Shown one piece after another: positions 20,709 through 28,559 of a DNA stretch of 34,820 nt (position 1 is its first letter; every line of letters starts with the position of its first letter). The stretch lies in the NCBI RefSeq assembly GCF_001571085.1, contig NZ_BCTC01000068.1, positions 1 to 34,820 on the forward strand, given 5' to 3'. The DNA comes from Azohydromonas lata NBRC 102462 (GTDB lineage: Bacteria; Pseudomonadota; Gammaproteobacteria; Burkholderiales; Burkholderiaceae_C). The notes beneath the pieces are model-generated. The model saw only the letters and a program-made list of their open reading frames with translations, had not been told where the DNA came from and did no database searches. Position numbers and translations under genes: made by a program.

Positions 20709-22034
20709 TCAAGTCAGGGAGGCACTCTGGTGCAGGTTCCAGATGCGCCCCAGCAGGGCTCGCGCCTCGGCCTCGCCGATGACGGGCGAGGCCAGTTCCA
20801 GCAGTTTGCCTTCAAGGTCGGCATCGGTCAGCGGCAGCTCCGGGTCGCCCTTGCGGTCCGGCTGCAGGTGCGTGAAGCGCCGGCCATCGCGCAGCTCGAC
20901 CTCGACGCGCGCCGCGCGGCGGCCGGGGAAGCCGGCATCCACCTCGGGGTCCAGCGCGGCCGTGATACGGGTCATGAGCGTACGGGTGGCCGGGTCGTCC
21001 AGGCGAACCGGCTCGAACGCGGACAGCCGCACGCTGCCGTGCACCAGCGCGGTGGCCACCATGTAGTGCAGGCTGAAACGGGCTTCGCTGGCAGTCTGAG
21101 GGTCGACGTGGCCGGCGATGTCCAGCGTCGGCTGGTAGACGCCCAAGTGCAGCCGCTCGATGTCGGCAGCCGCGAAGCCGTGTTGGCGTTGCAGCTCCAG
21201 CGCGCCGTCAATGGCCGGGAAGGTGTGACCACAGCCGATGTGGTTCTTGAACGTCAGTCGGGTGATGTGGAAGTCCTGCCCCAGCGTGGTGCCGACCCGG
21301 GACCAGTCCGGCCCGGTGCTCATCGCCTGGCCCAGCCCGTGCTCGCCGTCGAGCACGTCGAGCGAGCAACGCATGCCGCGCCCAGCCAACTGCGCGGCCA
21401 GCACGCCGGCCTCGGCAGCCCGGCCGGCATGCAGCGGCTTGGCCATGGTCTCCAGCCGGAACGCCTGTTGCAGGCCCGCGCTGAACGTACCGGCCAGCGC
21501 CAGCGCGTGCGCAAAGCTCGTCTCGTCCAGCCCCAGCAGGCTGCCGGCCGCCGCCGCGGCGCCGAACGCGCCCATCGTGCCGGTGTTGTGCCAGAACTTG
21601 TAGTGCGGCCGGCCCATCACGACGCCGATGCGGGTGGACACCTCATAGCCCAGCACCACGGCGCGAAGGAACTGCGCACCCGTGGCGCCCACATCCTGGC
21701 CGGCGGCCAGCGCCGCGGCGATGGTGGCGGCGCCCGGGTGATACATCGCATCCCGGAAGCTGTCGTCCACCTCGGCGGCGTGGGCAGCCGTGCCATTGAC
21801 GAGCGCCGCGGCGCGGGCCGTGGCTGCACGCCCTTGGGCCAGCCGCGCGCGGCCGCGGTCCAGGTCCTCGCCCAGCGTCTGCTCCAGCAGACGCACGGCA
21901 TCGGTGTCCAGCCCTGGGAACAGCGAGGCGTACCAGTCGATCACGGCACGCTTGGCATGGTGCAAGACTTCCTCGGACAAAGGTTGCCGCCGAGACTCGG
22001 CGGCATACCTGGCAAAGATTTCGGTGGCGTACAT
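20709..22034 (-). CDS. MmgE/PrpD family protein (second copy), last gene of operon D
   Basis: The 441-residue protein is a second, clearly diverged MmgE/PrpD enzyme. Seen: HHAKRAVIDWYASLFPG in the N-terminal helical domain; VNGTAAHAAEVDDSFRDAMY; HPGAATIAAALAAGQDVGA; FWHNTGTMGAFGAAAAAGSL; FRLETMAKPLHAGRAAEAGV; FKNHIGCGHTFPAIDGALEL. The ATG at 22034 is only 1 base past the stop of the hydrolase gene, and its AGGAG (22042-22046) lies within that gene's end, so the two are tightly coupled. Family members dehydrate, decarboxylate or epimerise di- and tricarboxylic acids. Here it should act late in the operon D pathway, but the reaction is not identified. Confidence 0.88.
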   Translation of the reverse strand: MYATEIFARYAAESRRQPLSEEVLHHAKRAVIDWYASLFPGLDTDAVRLLEQTLGEDLDRGRARLAQGRAATARAAALVNGTAAHAAEVDDSFRDAMYHPGAATIAAALAAGQDVGATGAQFLRAVVLGYEVSTRIGVVMGRPHYKFWHNTGTMGAFGAAAAAGSLLGLDETSFAHALALAGTFSAGLQQAFRLETMAKPLHAGRAAEAGVLAAQLAGRGMRCSLDVLDGEHGLGQAMSTGPDWSRVGTTLGQDFHITRLTFKNHIGCGHTFPAIDGALELQRQHGFAAADIERLHLGVYQPTLDIAGHVDPQTASEARFSLHYMVATALVHGSVRLSAFEPVRLDDPATRTLMTRITAALDPEVDAGFPGRRAARVEVELRDGRRFTHLQPDRKGDPELPLTDADLEGKLLELASPVIGEAEARALLGRIWNLHQSASLT

Positions 22035-22035
22035 C

Positions 22036-22917
22036 TCAGATCTCCTGCTGCAGGGGGTCGCTGGTCTTTTCCAGCCATTGGAGCAGCAACGTGTTGACGG
22101 CATCGGCCGCTTCGAATTGCACCCAGTGGCCGGCGTTGGGCACGACCCGGATGCTGCAGTCGTCGCGGCCGCCCGCGAGCAAGGGTGCCAAATGGGTCGG
22201 GTCCGCCGTGACGTCGTGTTCGCCCCAGGCCAGCAGCACCGGCCCGTGGAAACGGGCCAGGCAGTCACGCAGCCCGCCTGCACGCGATATCGGCTTGCTG
22301 TGAAACCGGGCCTTCAGGCAAGCGCTGGTGTGGATGCGCAAAGCCAGACCTTCGGCGCTGGCGGGATGGTGCAGCATGTGCACCCAAAGGTTGTGGCGCA
22401 TCAGATCGGCCAGCGCCGCCATGTCACGCTGTTCATACGCTCGGCGCCAGGAGCGCTGCTCGCCGCGTGGCCGGCGCAGGGTTCCATGGCCGGCCGGGCC
22501 GAACAGGGCCAGCCTGGACACGCCGCTGCGCCACAGCGCCATATGCGCGGCCACCAGGCCACCGAACGAAAATCCCACCAGGTCAATGGGCGTGTGCGAC
22601 CCCAGCAGCGCGCCGAGCGTCTGGTGCGTCGCGTCGATCAGCGATCTCAGCGTGGGCTCGGATGGCAAGGCTGAATCGCCATAGCCGGGCAGGTCCGGTA
22701 TCCAGACCGCACGGTGCGCCGCCCAGGCCCGCACGTTGCGCGCCCAATGGAGCCATGACCCATGGCCGCCGTGCAGCAGCACCAAGGGCTTGCCTTTACC
22801 GAAGCAGCGCCAGACAACCCGCCCTCCCTCGAAGGGGACTTCATGGCGCCGGGCCTCGCGCTCAAGCTCGGTGATGAAGGCTGTGGAGCGATCACCCTCG
22901 AAGGACATCGTCGGCAT
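22036..22917 (-). CDS. alpha/beta hydrolase with complete catalytic triad
   Basis: The 293-residue protein has the full alpha/beta-hydrolase signature: HGGHGSWLHWARN at the oxyanion hole, nucleophile Ser117 in LVGFSFGGLVAAHMAL, acid Asp235 in AWGEHDVTADP and His264 in PNAGHWVQFEA. The form resembles C-C bond hydrolases and lactone/enol-lactone hydrolases of aromatic degradation, though such similarity does not fix the substrate. ATG 22917 is 3 bases from the stop of the upstream Bug gene; Met4 (22908) is an alternative. It is coupled to the following MmgE/PrpD gene by a 1-base gap. Within operon D it may open a lactone or cleave an ester or beta-diketone (inference). Confidence 0.85.
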   Translation of the reverse strand: MPTMSFEGDRSTAFITELEREARRHEVPFEGGRVVWRCFGKGKPLVLLHGGHGSWLHWARNVRAWAAHRAVWIPDLPGYGDSALPSEPTLRSLIDATHQTLGALLGSHTPIDLVGFSFGGLVAAHMALWRSGVSRLALFGPAGHGTLRRPRGEQRSWRRAYEQRDMAALADLMRHNLWVHMLHHPASAEGLALRIHTSACLKARFHSKPISRAGGLRDCLARFHGPVLLAWGEHDVTADPTHLAPLLAGGRDDCSIRVVPNAGHWVQFEAADAVNTLLLQWLEKTSDPLQQEI

Positions 22918-22920
22918 GCA

Positions 22921-23904
22921 TCAGTCCGGTTTGATCGCCTGGTCCTTGACCACCTTGCGCCACTTCTCCTCCTCGGCGCGGGCAATGCGTGCCGTCTGCG
23001 CGGGCGAGTCCAGCGTCAGCTGCATGCCCTCGGATGCCGCGCGCTTGCGAAAGCCTTCCGCCTGGGCAGCGCGCTTGAAGGCACCGTGGAGCTGATCGAC
23101 GATGGGCGCAGGTGTGCCGGCCGGCGCGAAGACGCCGTACCAGACGTCGGCCTGGTAGTTCGGCACGCCGGACTCGGCGAAGGTAGGCGCCTCGGGCAGC
23201 ATCGGCGAGCGTGCCGCGCCGGTGACTGCCAGCACGCGCAGCTTGCCGCTGGCGATGAAGGGCATGACGCTGGGCAGCGTGGCGAAGGCCAAGTCGATCT
23301 GCCCGCCGAGCAAGTCGGTCACCACAGGACTGGCGCCCTTATACGGCACGTGCGTGACGTAGATCTTCGCGGTCGTCTTGAGCAGTTCCGCGGCCAGGTG
23401 CGTCGAGGTGCCGTTGCCCGCGGAGCCGTAGCTGAGCTTGCCCGGATGGGCGCGCGCCTGCGCCAGGAAATCGGCCGCTGACTTCAAGGGGCTGTCCGGG
23501 CGCACGACGGCCACGTTGGGCGCGCGGCCCAGCAGCACGATGGGCGCGAAGGCCTTGTCGGAGGCATAGGGCAGCTTCGGGAACAGGCTCGGCACGATGG
23601 AGAACGCGCTGGTGTTGAGCAGCAGCGTGTGGCCATCAGGCAGGCTCTTGGCCACGGTGTCGTTGCCGATGACCGTGCCCGCGCCCGCCTTGTTGTCCAC
23701 GACGATGGGCTGCCCCAGTTCCTTGGCCAGCCCTTCGCCCAGCGCGCGCGCCACGTTGTCGGTGCCGCCCCCGGCGGGAAACGGCACGACCAGCCGGATC
23801 GGCTTGGTCGGAAAATCCTGAGCCAGGACCTGGGGTGCGGCGCATGCCAGTGCGGACAGTGCGATTCCCGCCAGCCAGGTGCGGGCTGCAATGCTGTTCA
23901 TCAT
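22921..23904 (-). CDS. Bug-family periplasmic solute-binding protein, downstream copy of a tandem pair
   Basis: The 327-residue protein has a signal peptide with core WLAGIALSALACAAPQVLA, then [20 protein letters not shown] and VARALGEGLAKELGQPIVVD. It shares most motifs with the neighbouring Bug gene at 23994, including SPLKSAADFLAQARAHPGKL, GNGTSTHLAAELLK, LLGGQIDLAFATLPSV, WYGVFAPAGTPAP and the C-terminal EEKWRKVVKDQ. ATG 23904 has GGAG 7 bases upstream; ATG 23901 is adjacent. It lies 89 bases after the upstream copy and 3 bases before the hydrolase gene. The pair arose by tandem duplication, so the two receptors may bind related acids. Confidence 0.92.
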   Translation of the reverse strand: MMNSIAARTWLAGIALSALACAAPQVLAQDFPTKPIRLVVPFPAGGGTDNVARALGEGLAKELGQPIVVDNKAGAGTVIGNDTVAKSLPDGHTLLLNTSAFSIVPSLFPKLPYASDKAFAPIVLLGRAPNVAVVRPDSPLKSAADFLAQARAHPGKLSYGSAGNGTSTHLAAELLKTTAKIYVTHVPYKGASPVVTDLLGGQIDLAFATLPSVMPFIASGKLRVLAVTGAARSPMLPEAPTFAESGVPNYQADVWYGVFAPAGTPAPIVDQLHGAFKRAAQAEGFRKRAASEGMQLTLDSPAQTARIARAEEEKWRKVVKDQAIKPD

Positions 23905-23993
23905 GGGTTGTCTCCGGTTCGTGTCGTGTTCGCCGTGCCGGACGCTGCGCGGCCACGTGGCGACGGTCTGCGGCGCGTCGTGGCGGCTGACGT

Positions 23994-24977
23994 TTATTGC
24001 ATCGTGATGGATTGGTCCTTGATGACCTTGCGCCACCGGGCCTCCTCGGCACGCACGAAGCGCGCCGTTTCCTGCGGGCTGTCCAGGGTCAGGACCAGGC
24101 CCTCGTTGCGGGCGCGCTGTTGGAATTCAGCCGTTTGCGATGCACGCTTGAACGCGCTGTGGAGCTGGAAGACGACGGCCGCCGGCGTGCCTGCCGGCGC
24201 AAACACGCCGTACCAGTTGTCGGACTGCGAACCCGGAGCGCCGGACTCGGCGAAGGTCGGCACGTCCGGCAGCAGCGGGGACCGGGTCCCGCTGGTCACC
24301 CCCAGCGCCCGCAGCTTGCCGGTGGCCAGCAGCGGCGCGATGCTGGGCAAAGTGGCAAAACCGACATCGACCTGGCCGCCGAGCACGTCCGTGACCACGG
24401 GACCGGCACCCCGATAGGGAATGTGCGTGACGAAGACCTTGGCCGTGCTCTTGAGCAGTTCGGCCGCCAGGTGCGTCGAGGTGCCGTTGCCGGACGAGCC
24501 GTAGCTGAGCTTGCCCGGATGGGCGCGCGCCTGCGCCAGCAGGTCCGCAGCCGACTTCAGCGGGCTGCCCGCGCGCACGATCGCCACGTTGGGGGCGCGT
24601 CCGAGCAGCACCACCGGGGCAAAGGCGGATGCGCCTGCGTACGGGAGCTTCGGCTGCAGGCCCGGCACGATGGCGAACGAGCTGGTCGTCAGCAGCAGCG
24701 TATGGCCGTCGGGCAGGCTCTTGGCGACCGCGTCGTTGCCGATGACGGAACCGGCCCCGGGCCTGTTGTCGATGATCACCGGTTGCCCCAGTTCCCGGGC
24801 GAGGCTGTCGGCCAGCGGGCGGGCAATCACGTCCGTGCTGCCGCCCGGAGCAAACGGCAGAACCAGCCGGATGGCTTTCGTGGGGAAGGCCTGTACCCAT
24901 GCCTGCGGCGTGAGCGCAAGCAGCGGCAGGGACAGGGCACAGGTTCGGCGACGAAGGCCGCTGCGGGGGCTGTTCAT
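23994..24977 (-). CDS. Bug-family periplasmic solute-binding protein, upstream copy of a tandem pair
   Basis: The 327-residue protein starts MNSPRSGLRRRTCALSLPLL with a hydrophobic core and then AFPTKAIRLVLPFAPGGSTD. It shows Bug motifs PVIIDNRPGAGSVIGNDAVA, YGSSGNGTSTHLAAELL, HIPYRGAGPVVTDVLGGQV and NWYGVFAPAGTPAAVV, with the first-loop Asp in GGSTD. The RRR in the leader resembles a Tat motif only weakly; Sec export is the family norm. The ATG at 24977 lacks a strong ribosome site (only GAAAG upstream). It lies 99 bases after the carboxymuconolactone-decarboxylase-like gene and 89 before its paralogue. It may have a weak promoter of its own in that 99-base gap. Confidence 0.92.
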   Translation of the reverse strand: MNSPRSGLRRRTCALSLPLLALTPQAWVQAFPTKAIRLVLPFAPGGSTDVIARPLADSLARELGQPVIIDNRPGAGSVIGNDAVAKSLPDGHTLLLTTSSFAIVPGLQPKLPYAGASAFAPVVLLGRAPNVAIVRAGSPLKSAADLLAQARAHPGKLSYGSSGNGTSTHLAAELLKSTAKVFVTHIPYRGAGPVVTDVLGGQVDVGFATLPSIAPLLATGKLRALGVTSGTRSPLLPDVPTFAESGAPGSQSDNWYGVFAPAGTPAAVVFQLHSAFKRASQTAEFQQRARNEGLVLTLDSPQETARFVRAEEARWRKVIKDQSITMQ

Positions 24978-25076
24978 GGTGTCGGTCTTTCGATAGCCAG
25001 GGCTTGGCGGCACTCCAGGACAAGCTGGAGCGCCCACCCGGCCTGGAAGGGCTGACGCGTCGGCGGCAGCCGGTGA

Positions 25077-25604
25077 TCAGTGCGCGACGTTGAGCGCGAC
25101 CAGGAAGCGCGACACCATGTTGTAGGCAGCCACCGTGGCCACCAGCTCCACGAGGCCCGTGGCGTCGAAGTGCTCACGCAGCGAGGCCATCACATCGTCC
25201 GGCACGACGATGTCACGGGTCATGCGGTCGGTGAGGTCGAGCACCAGCCGCTCCAGCGGCGTGAACGCATCCGGCAGGGCCGGCTGTCGCGTCCCGGCGA
25301 TCTTGTCGGCCGTCACGCCCGCCCGCTCGGCGTGCGGCACATGTGCGTCGAATTCGAAGCCGGCGCCGTTGAGGACAGCCACGCGCAGGATCACCAGCTC
25401 GCGCAGGTCAGCCGGAATCCCGGTCTGGTTGCGCACGGCGGTGAGCATGCGCTCCCAGCCGGAAGCAATCGGTGCGCTGTTGAGCAGCACCTGGTACAGC
25501 AGCGACACGCGGCCGCGCTCGGCCATGATGCGGCTCTCGACTTCGGCAAGCTCGGCACGCGTGCCGGGCTGCACCAGCGGAACGCGGATGTGATCGTGGC
25601 TCAT
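25077..25604 (-). CDS. carboxymuconolactone decarboxylase-like (AhpD-fold) protein
   Basis: The 175-residue protein has the helical AhpD/carboxymuconolactone decarboxylase fold: ADLRELVILRVAVLNGAGFE, FDAHVPHAERAGV, then LERLVLDLTDRMTRD and VELVATVAAYNMVSRFLVAL. The redox CxxC pair of AhpD is absent. The family Glu and His are kept in GFEFDAHVPHA, as in the decarboxylase-type branch. ATG 25604 has GAGGAAAGG just upstream and lies 12 bases after the SDR gene, so it is co-translated with it. Together with a PDC-hydrolase-like amidohydrolase and an alpha/beta hydrolase, it suggests lactone or muconate-like chemistry, but many members of this family have no known substrate. Confidence 0.8.
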   Translation of the reverse strand: MSHDHIRVPLVQPGTRAELAEVESRIMAERGRVSLLYQVLLNSAPIASGWERMLTAVRNQTGIPADLRELVILRVAVLNGAGFEFDAHVPHAERAGVTADKIAGTRQPALPDAFTPLERLVLDLTDRMTRDIVVPDDVMASLREHFDATGLVELVATVAAYNMVSRFLVALNVAH

Positions 25605-25616
25605 GCAGGCCTTTCC

Positions 25617-26417
25617 TCAGTCGCAACGCGCCGTCATGCCGCCGTCGACGACGATTTCAGTGCCGGTGATGAAGCGCGCCTCGTCACTGGCCAGGAACAG
25701 CACGGCGGCCGCCGTGTCGCGGCCATCGCCCATGAAGCCCAGGGGAATGCGCTTCTGGCGCTGCGCCAGCAGCGCGTCGATGTCGCCGCCCGTGCGCTGC
25801 TTGGCCAGCCGCGTCTCGACCATGGGCGTGTGAAGCTGGCCCGGCACCACCGTGTTGACGCGCACGCCCTGCGCGGCATGCTGCACCGCCACCACGCGGG
25901 AGAGCTGAATGATCCCGGCCTTGCTGGCGGCGTAAGCCACCTGGGCGCTGCCGGTCCAGCGCAGCCCGGAGGTCGAAGCGATGTTCACGATGGAGCCGCT
26001 GCCCTGGGCCAGCATCCTCGGCAGCACGTGCTTGCAGGTCAGGAACACGCTCTTGAGATTCACGTCGATCTGCAGGTCCCACATCTCCTCGGACAGCTCC
26101 ACCGGGCCGCCGGCCGCAGAGCCCCCGACGTTGTTCACCAGCACGTCGATGCGGCCGAAGGCCTCGACACAGGCGGCGGCCATCGCGGCGATGTCCTGGC
26201 TGCTGGTGACGTCGCCCGCCCAGGTCTTGATGCGCGAACGGGCCTCGCCGGCGAGCTCCAGCGTCTGCGCCAGCCGCTCGGGGTCGCGGTCCACCGCCAG
26301 GACGCTGGCGCCTTCCTCGGCCAGGCGCACCGCGATGGCGCGGCCATTGCCCCAGCCTTCGCCGACGCAGCCAGCGCCGGTGACGATGGCCACCTTGTTG
26401 TCGAACCGTTGTTTCAT
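25617..26417 (-). CDS. short-chain dehydrogenase/reductase (classical SDR)
   Basis: The 266-residue protein is a classical SDR oxidoreductase. Seen: glycine-rich cofactor loop TGAGCVGEGWGNGRA, longer than usual by a few residues; Asp43 in LAVDRD, which favours NAD over NADP; the NNVGG motif at 95-99; catalytic Ser in SIVNIASTSG; and Tyr162/Lys166 in AYAASKAG. The C-terminal motif VDGGMTARCD is typical. The start codon shares one base with the stop of the upstream amidohydrolase (TGATG), and the next gene begins 12 bases after its end, so it is part of operon D. It probably oxidises a hydroxy-acid or secondary alcohol intermediate; the substrate is not identifiable. Confidence 0.9.
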   Translation of the reverse strand: MKQRFDNKVAIVTGAGCVGEGWGNGRAIAVRLAEEGASVLAVDRDPERLAQTLELAGEARSRIKTWAGDVTSSQDIAAMAAACVEAFGRIDVLVNNVGGSAAGGPVELSEEMWDLQIDVNLKSVFLTCKHVLPRMLAQGSGSIVNIASTSGLRWTGSAQVAYAASKAGIIQLSRVVAVQHAAQGVRVNTVVPGQLHTPMVETRLAKQRTGGDIDALLAQRQKRIPLGFMGDGRDTAAAVLFLASDEARFITGTEIVVDGGMTARCD

Positions 26418-27265
26418 CAGTTGTCTCCGAAGCGATAGAGGCGTTGGGGGTTGTCGGCCATCAGTCGCTGGCGCTGGGCCTCGTGCGGTGCAATGGCGAA
26501 GATCAGGTCCACGAGCTGCCGCTCCACCGGTTGGGGGCCGGCGTGGTTGGGATGGGGCCAGTCGTTGCCCCAGACCACCCGGTCGCCGAACTCGGCCACC
26601 AGCGTTTGCGCGAAGGGCTGCGCGTCTTCGTAGGGCGGCCCCAAGCGCGTGATGCGGTCCATGCCGCTGACCTTGACCCAGAAGCGCTCGTCCTTCATCA
26701 GCCGCAGCAGCGCCTGGAAGTCGGGCTGCTGCACGCTCTTGGATGCGTCGATGCGGCCGATGTGGTCGATGACCACGGGCACCGGCGAGCGCTTGAGCGC
26801 CTCGGCCATGTCGGTGAGCAGGCTGGGGTCGCCATGGATCTGAAGGTGCCAGCCCAGCGGTTCCAGGCGCTGGGCCAGGGCCAGCACGTCCTCAATGGGC
26901 GTGCGGTGGCCGAGGTGGCCCATGTAGTTGAAGCGCACGCCGCGAAAGCCCGCGGCATCGAGCCGCCGCAGCTCGGCGTCGGAAACGTCGGTGGGCAGCA
27001 GCGCGACGGCGCGGTAGGACTGTGGTCGGTAGGCCACCGCGTCTTCCGTGGCGCTGTTGTCAAAGCCGTGGCAGCTGGACTGGACCACGACGCAGCGCTC
27101 CAGACCCAGGCTGTCATTCAACGCCACCAAAGCCTCCTTGGGAGCGTCCTGCGCCGGCACGAAGGTGCCGCCGCTCGCGTAGGGAAACCGGTCCCGGGGG
27201 CCGAAGACATGGCAGTGCGCATTGCATGCACCGCGCGGCAGGCTGGGCAGGGATGAGGTCGTCAT
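26417..27265 (-). CDS. amidohydrolase 2 family protein, similar to 2-pyrone-4,6-dicarboxylate hydrolase (LigI-like)
   Basis: The 282-residue protein is a metal-dependent TIM-barrel hydrolase. Seen: ACNAHCHVFGPRDRFPYA with His17 and His19, typical of 2-pyrone-4,6-dicarboxylate and sulfomuconolactone hydrolases; WHLQIHGD (His144); PVVIDHIGRID (His168); and VVWGNDWPHPN (Asp235). These fit the COG3618/LigI lactonase branch, which hydrolyses carboxylated lactones. ATG 27265 is chosen; a TTG at 27274 would add three residues. It is the first gene of operon D, 72 bases from the divergent LysR gene and overlapping the SDR start by one base. A lactonase role on a carboxylated lactone is likely but the substrate is unknown. 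Confidence 0.85.
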   Translation of the reverse strand: MTTSSLPSLPRGACNAHCHVFGPRDRFPYASGGTFVPAQDAPKEALVALNDSLGLERCVVVQSSCHGFDNSATEDAVAYRPQSYRAVALLPTDVSDAELRRLDAAGFRGVRFNYMGHLGHRTPIEDVLALAQRLEPLGWHLQIHGDPSLLTDMAEALKRSPVPVVIDHIGRIDASKSVQQPDFQALLRLMKDERFWVKVSGMDRITRLGPPYEDAQPFAQTLVAEFGDRVVWGNDWPHPNHAGPQPVERQLVDLIFAIAPHEAQRQRLMADNPQRLYRFGDN

Positions 27266-27312
27266 GGGCGCCAAGTCTGGGCAACGGCCGGTGCCTGGAA
27301 TAGCCAGCCCAA

Positions 27313-27339
27313 GCTATAGCAGCTATGCTCGTTAGCTAT
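27313..27339. promoter_or_regulatory. probable LysR operator in the divergent operon D/LysR promoter
   Basis: GCTAT occurs three times (27313-27317, 27322-27326, 27335-27339), and ATAGC-A-GCTAT at 27316-27326 is a perfect inverted repeat. The last copy overlaps the LysR ATG. In a 72-base divergent region this is the obvious candidate for the regulator's site, which would also allow autoregulation. Binding is inferred. Confidence 0.5.
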
Positions 27340-28240
27340 GGAATTTCGGCAGCTTGAGTCCTTGGTCGCGATTGCGGACACCGGCAGCATCAGCCGCGCG
27401 GCGGTGGCCGTGAACCTGGCGCAGCCCAGCCTGAGCCGCCAGATCGCGCTGTTGGAAGAAGAGCTTGGTCAGCGGCTGCTCGTGCGCACCGGACGAGGCG
27501 TGGCGCTCACGAGCGCTGGTGAAGCATTCATCGTCCATGCGCGCGCGATCCTGGACACGTCGCGGCGCGCTAGCGACGAGCTGCGCGACATGAGCGACAA
27601 CCCCAGCGGGCGCGTCACGGTGGGTATGCCGCCACGGGTTGCGCTGGGCATGTCGGTGCCTTTGATCCAGGGCTTCAGGAAACGTTTTCCGCGTGCGGTC
27701 ATCACCGTGCTGGAGGGCCTGAGCCTGGCGCTGCGCGAATCGCTGGTCACGGGCAAGCTCGACATGGCCTTGATGTTCGACCCGCTGCCTTCCCCGCAGC
27801 TGGCCTACGAGCCGCTGATGCGCGAGCGGCTGCTGCTGGTGGCGCCGCCCCACAGCAAGCTGCCAGCCCGTGTTGCGCTGACGGCCCTGGGGAACTACGC
27901 CATGGTGCTGCCCAACGCGCCGAATGCCATCCGCGGGCTGCTCGATCAAATCCTCGCGCCACGCGGGATCACGCTTGAAGTGCTGGCCGAGGTCGGCGCC
28001 GTGCAGACCGTGCTGGCATTGGTGGCCGAGGGTATGGGCTGCACCATCGTGCCGGAAAGCGCCCTGGCCAGCAGCAGTGTCGGGGAAAAGTTGTCTCGCG
28101 CCTCCATAGGCCCGCCCGCGATCTGGAACACCCTGGTGCTGGCGACTCCCCTGGCGCGGCCGGGAACGCTCTTGACCCGCGAGACTGCGCAGCTCCTGCG
28201 CCAGATCGACTTTCGCAAAGGGTTGCCTGCCCGTCATTGA
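27338..28240 (+). CDS. LysR-family transcriptional regulator, divergent from operon D
   Basis: The 300-residue protein has a LysR helix-turn-helix at residues 1-58 (MEFRQLESLVAIADTGSISR; AAVAVNLAQPSLSRQIALLE) and LTSAGEAFIVHARAILD. The effector domain spans about 90-295 (GRVTVGMPPRVALGMSVPLI; GKLDMALMFDPLP; VAEGMGCTIVPESA). The sequence style resembles the Nac/CynR branch. ATG 27338 begins directly after the GCTAT repeats and lacks a strong Shine-Dalgarno site. Its 72-base divergent promoter with operon D makes it the likely activator of that operon, responding to the imported substrate or an intermediate. Confidence 0.9.
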   Translation: MEFRQLESLVAIADTGSISRAAVAVNLAQPSLSRQIALLEEELGQRLLVRTGRGVALTSAGEAFIVHARAILDTSRRASDELRDMSDNPSGRVTVGMPPRVALGMSVPLIQGFRKRFPRAVITVLEGLSLALRESLVTGKLDMALMFDPLPSPQLAYEPLMRERLLLVAPPHSKLPARVALTALGNYAMVLPNAPNAIRGLLDQILAPRGITLEVLAEVGAVQTVLALVAEGMGCTIVPESALASSSVGEKLSRASIGPPAIWNTLVLATPLARPGTLLTRETAQLLRQIDFRKGLPARH

Positions 28241-28559
28241 CAGGGCTTGTAGCGGCTGCCGTCCGGTGCGTTGTGGCTCGCAGCCTGCATAGGGGAGCTG
28301 CTGCAGCTGCAAGTTTTTTTATCGATGTAGTTGCCGTTAAGAATAAAACTGTAGCCTGATCAAACAGGTCACGCCATGAACGTCCGTTATGGCGACATCA
28401 ATTGCCGTTGACAACGCATCGTAATTTTGTGCTGTTACTGATCGGCGCGTAGATTGCTCAAGTCCATCAGGCTTTCTGAGGAGGCCAGCATGGGACAGCT
28501 GCATTCAAGCGTGAGCTTGATGCGTAAACCTACACCTACGCGCTTGCTGCACGGATTCA
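28241..28559. other. intergenic region between LysR and the GGDEF-EAL gene (convergent)
   Basis: No convincing gene is present. It has a clearly AT-richer core (28311-28440). Features seen: a T-run at 28314-28320, a direct repeat TTGCCGTT (28331-28338 and 28402-28409), and an inverted repeat CGCCAT (28372-28377)/ATGGCG (28389-28394). A small frame starts at ATG 28490 (GAGGAGG just upstream), but it overlaps the end of the GGDEF-EAL gene and reads as an Arg/Pro-rich antisense product. AT-rich DNA between two gene ends is unusual here, and it may be a remnant or hold a small RNA. Confidence 0.4.
28296..28320 (+). terminator. weak candidate terminator after the LysR gene
   Basis: AGCTG-CTG-CAGCT (28296-28308) is a short perfect stem followed, after five bases, by seven T at 28314-28320. 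It is in the right orientation to end the LysR transcript. The stem is only 5 bp and not directly joined to the T-run, so it is a modest candidate. Confidence 0.35.

Larger units (their letters stand above)
22921..24977 (-). repeat. tandem gene duplication of two Bug receptor genes
   Basis: The genes at 22921-23904 and 23994-24977 are both 327 codons long and similar along their whole length, at protein and partly at DNA level. A run of roughly 44 identical bases encodes the HPGKLSYGS region in both (around 23422-23465 and 24496-24540). This unit spacing, about 1.07 kb, fits duplication of a receptor gene with its ribosome site. Confidence 0.85.

Noticed and set aside
20562-22097. Long plus-strand frame (about 511 codons) opposite the second MmgE/PrpD gene
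   Set aside because: Low-complexity composition and no motifs; the minus-strand gene has clear family signatures and a ribosome site.
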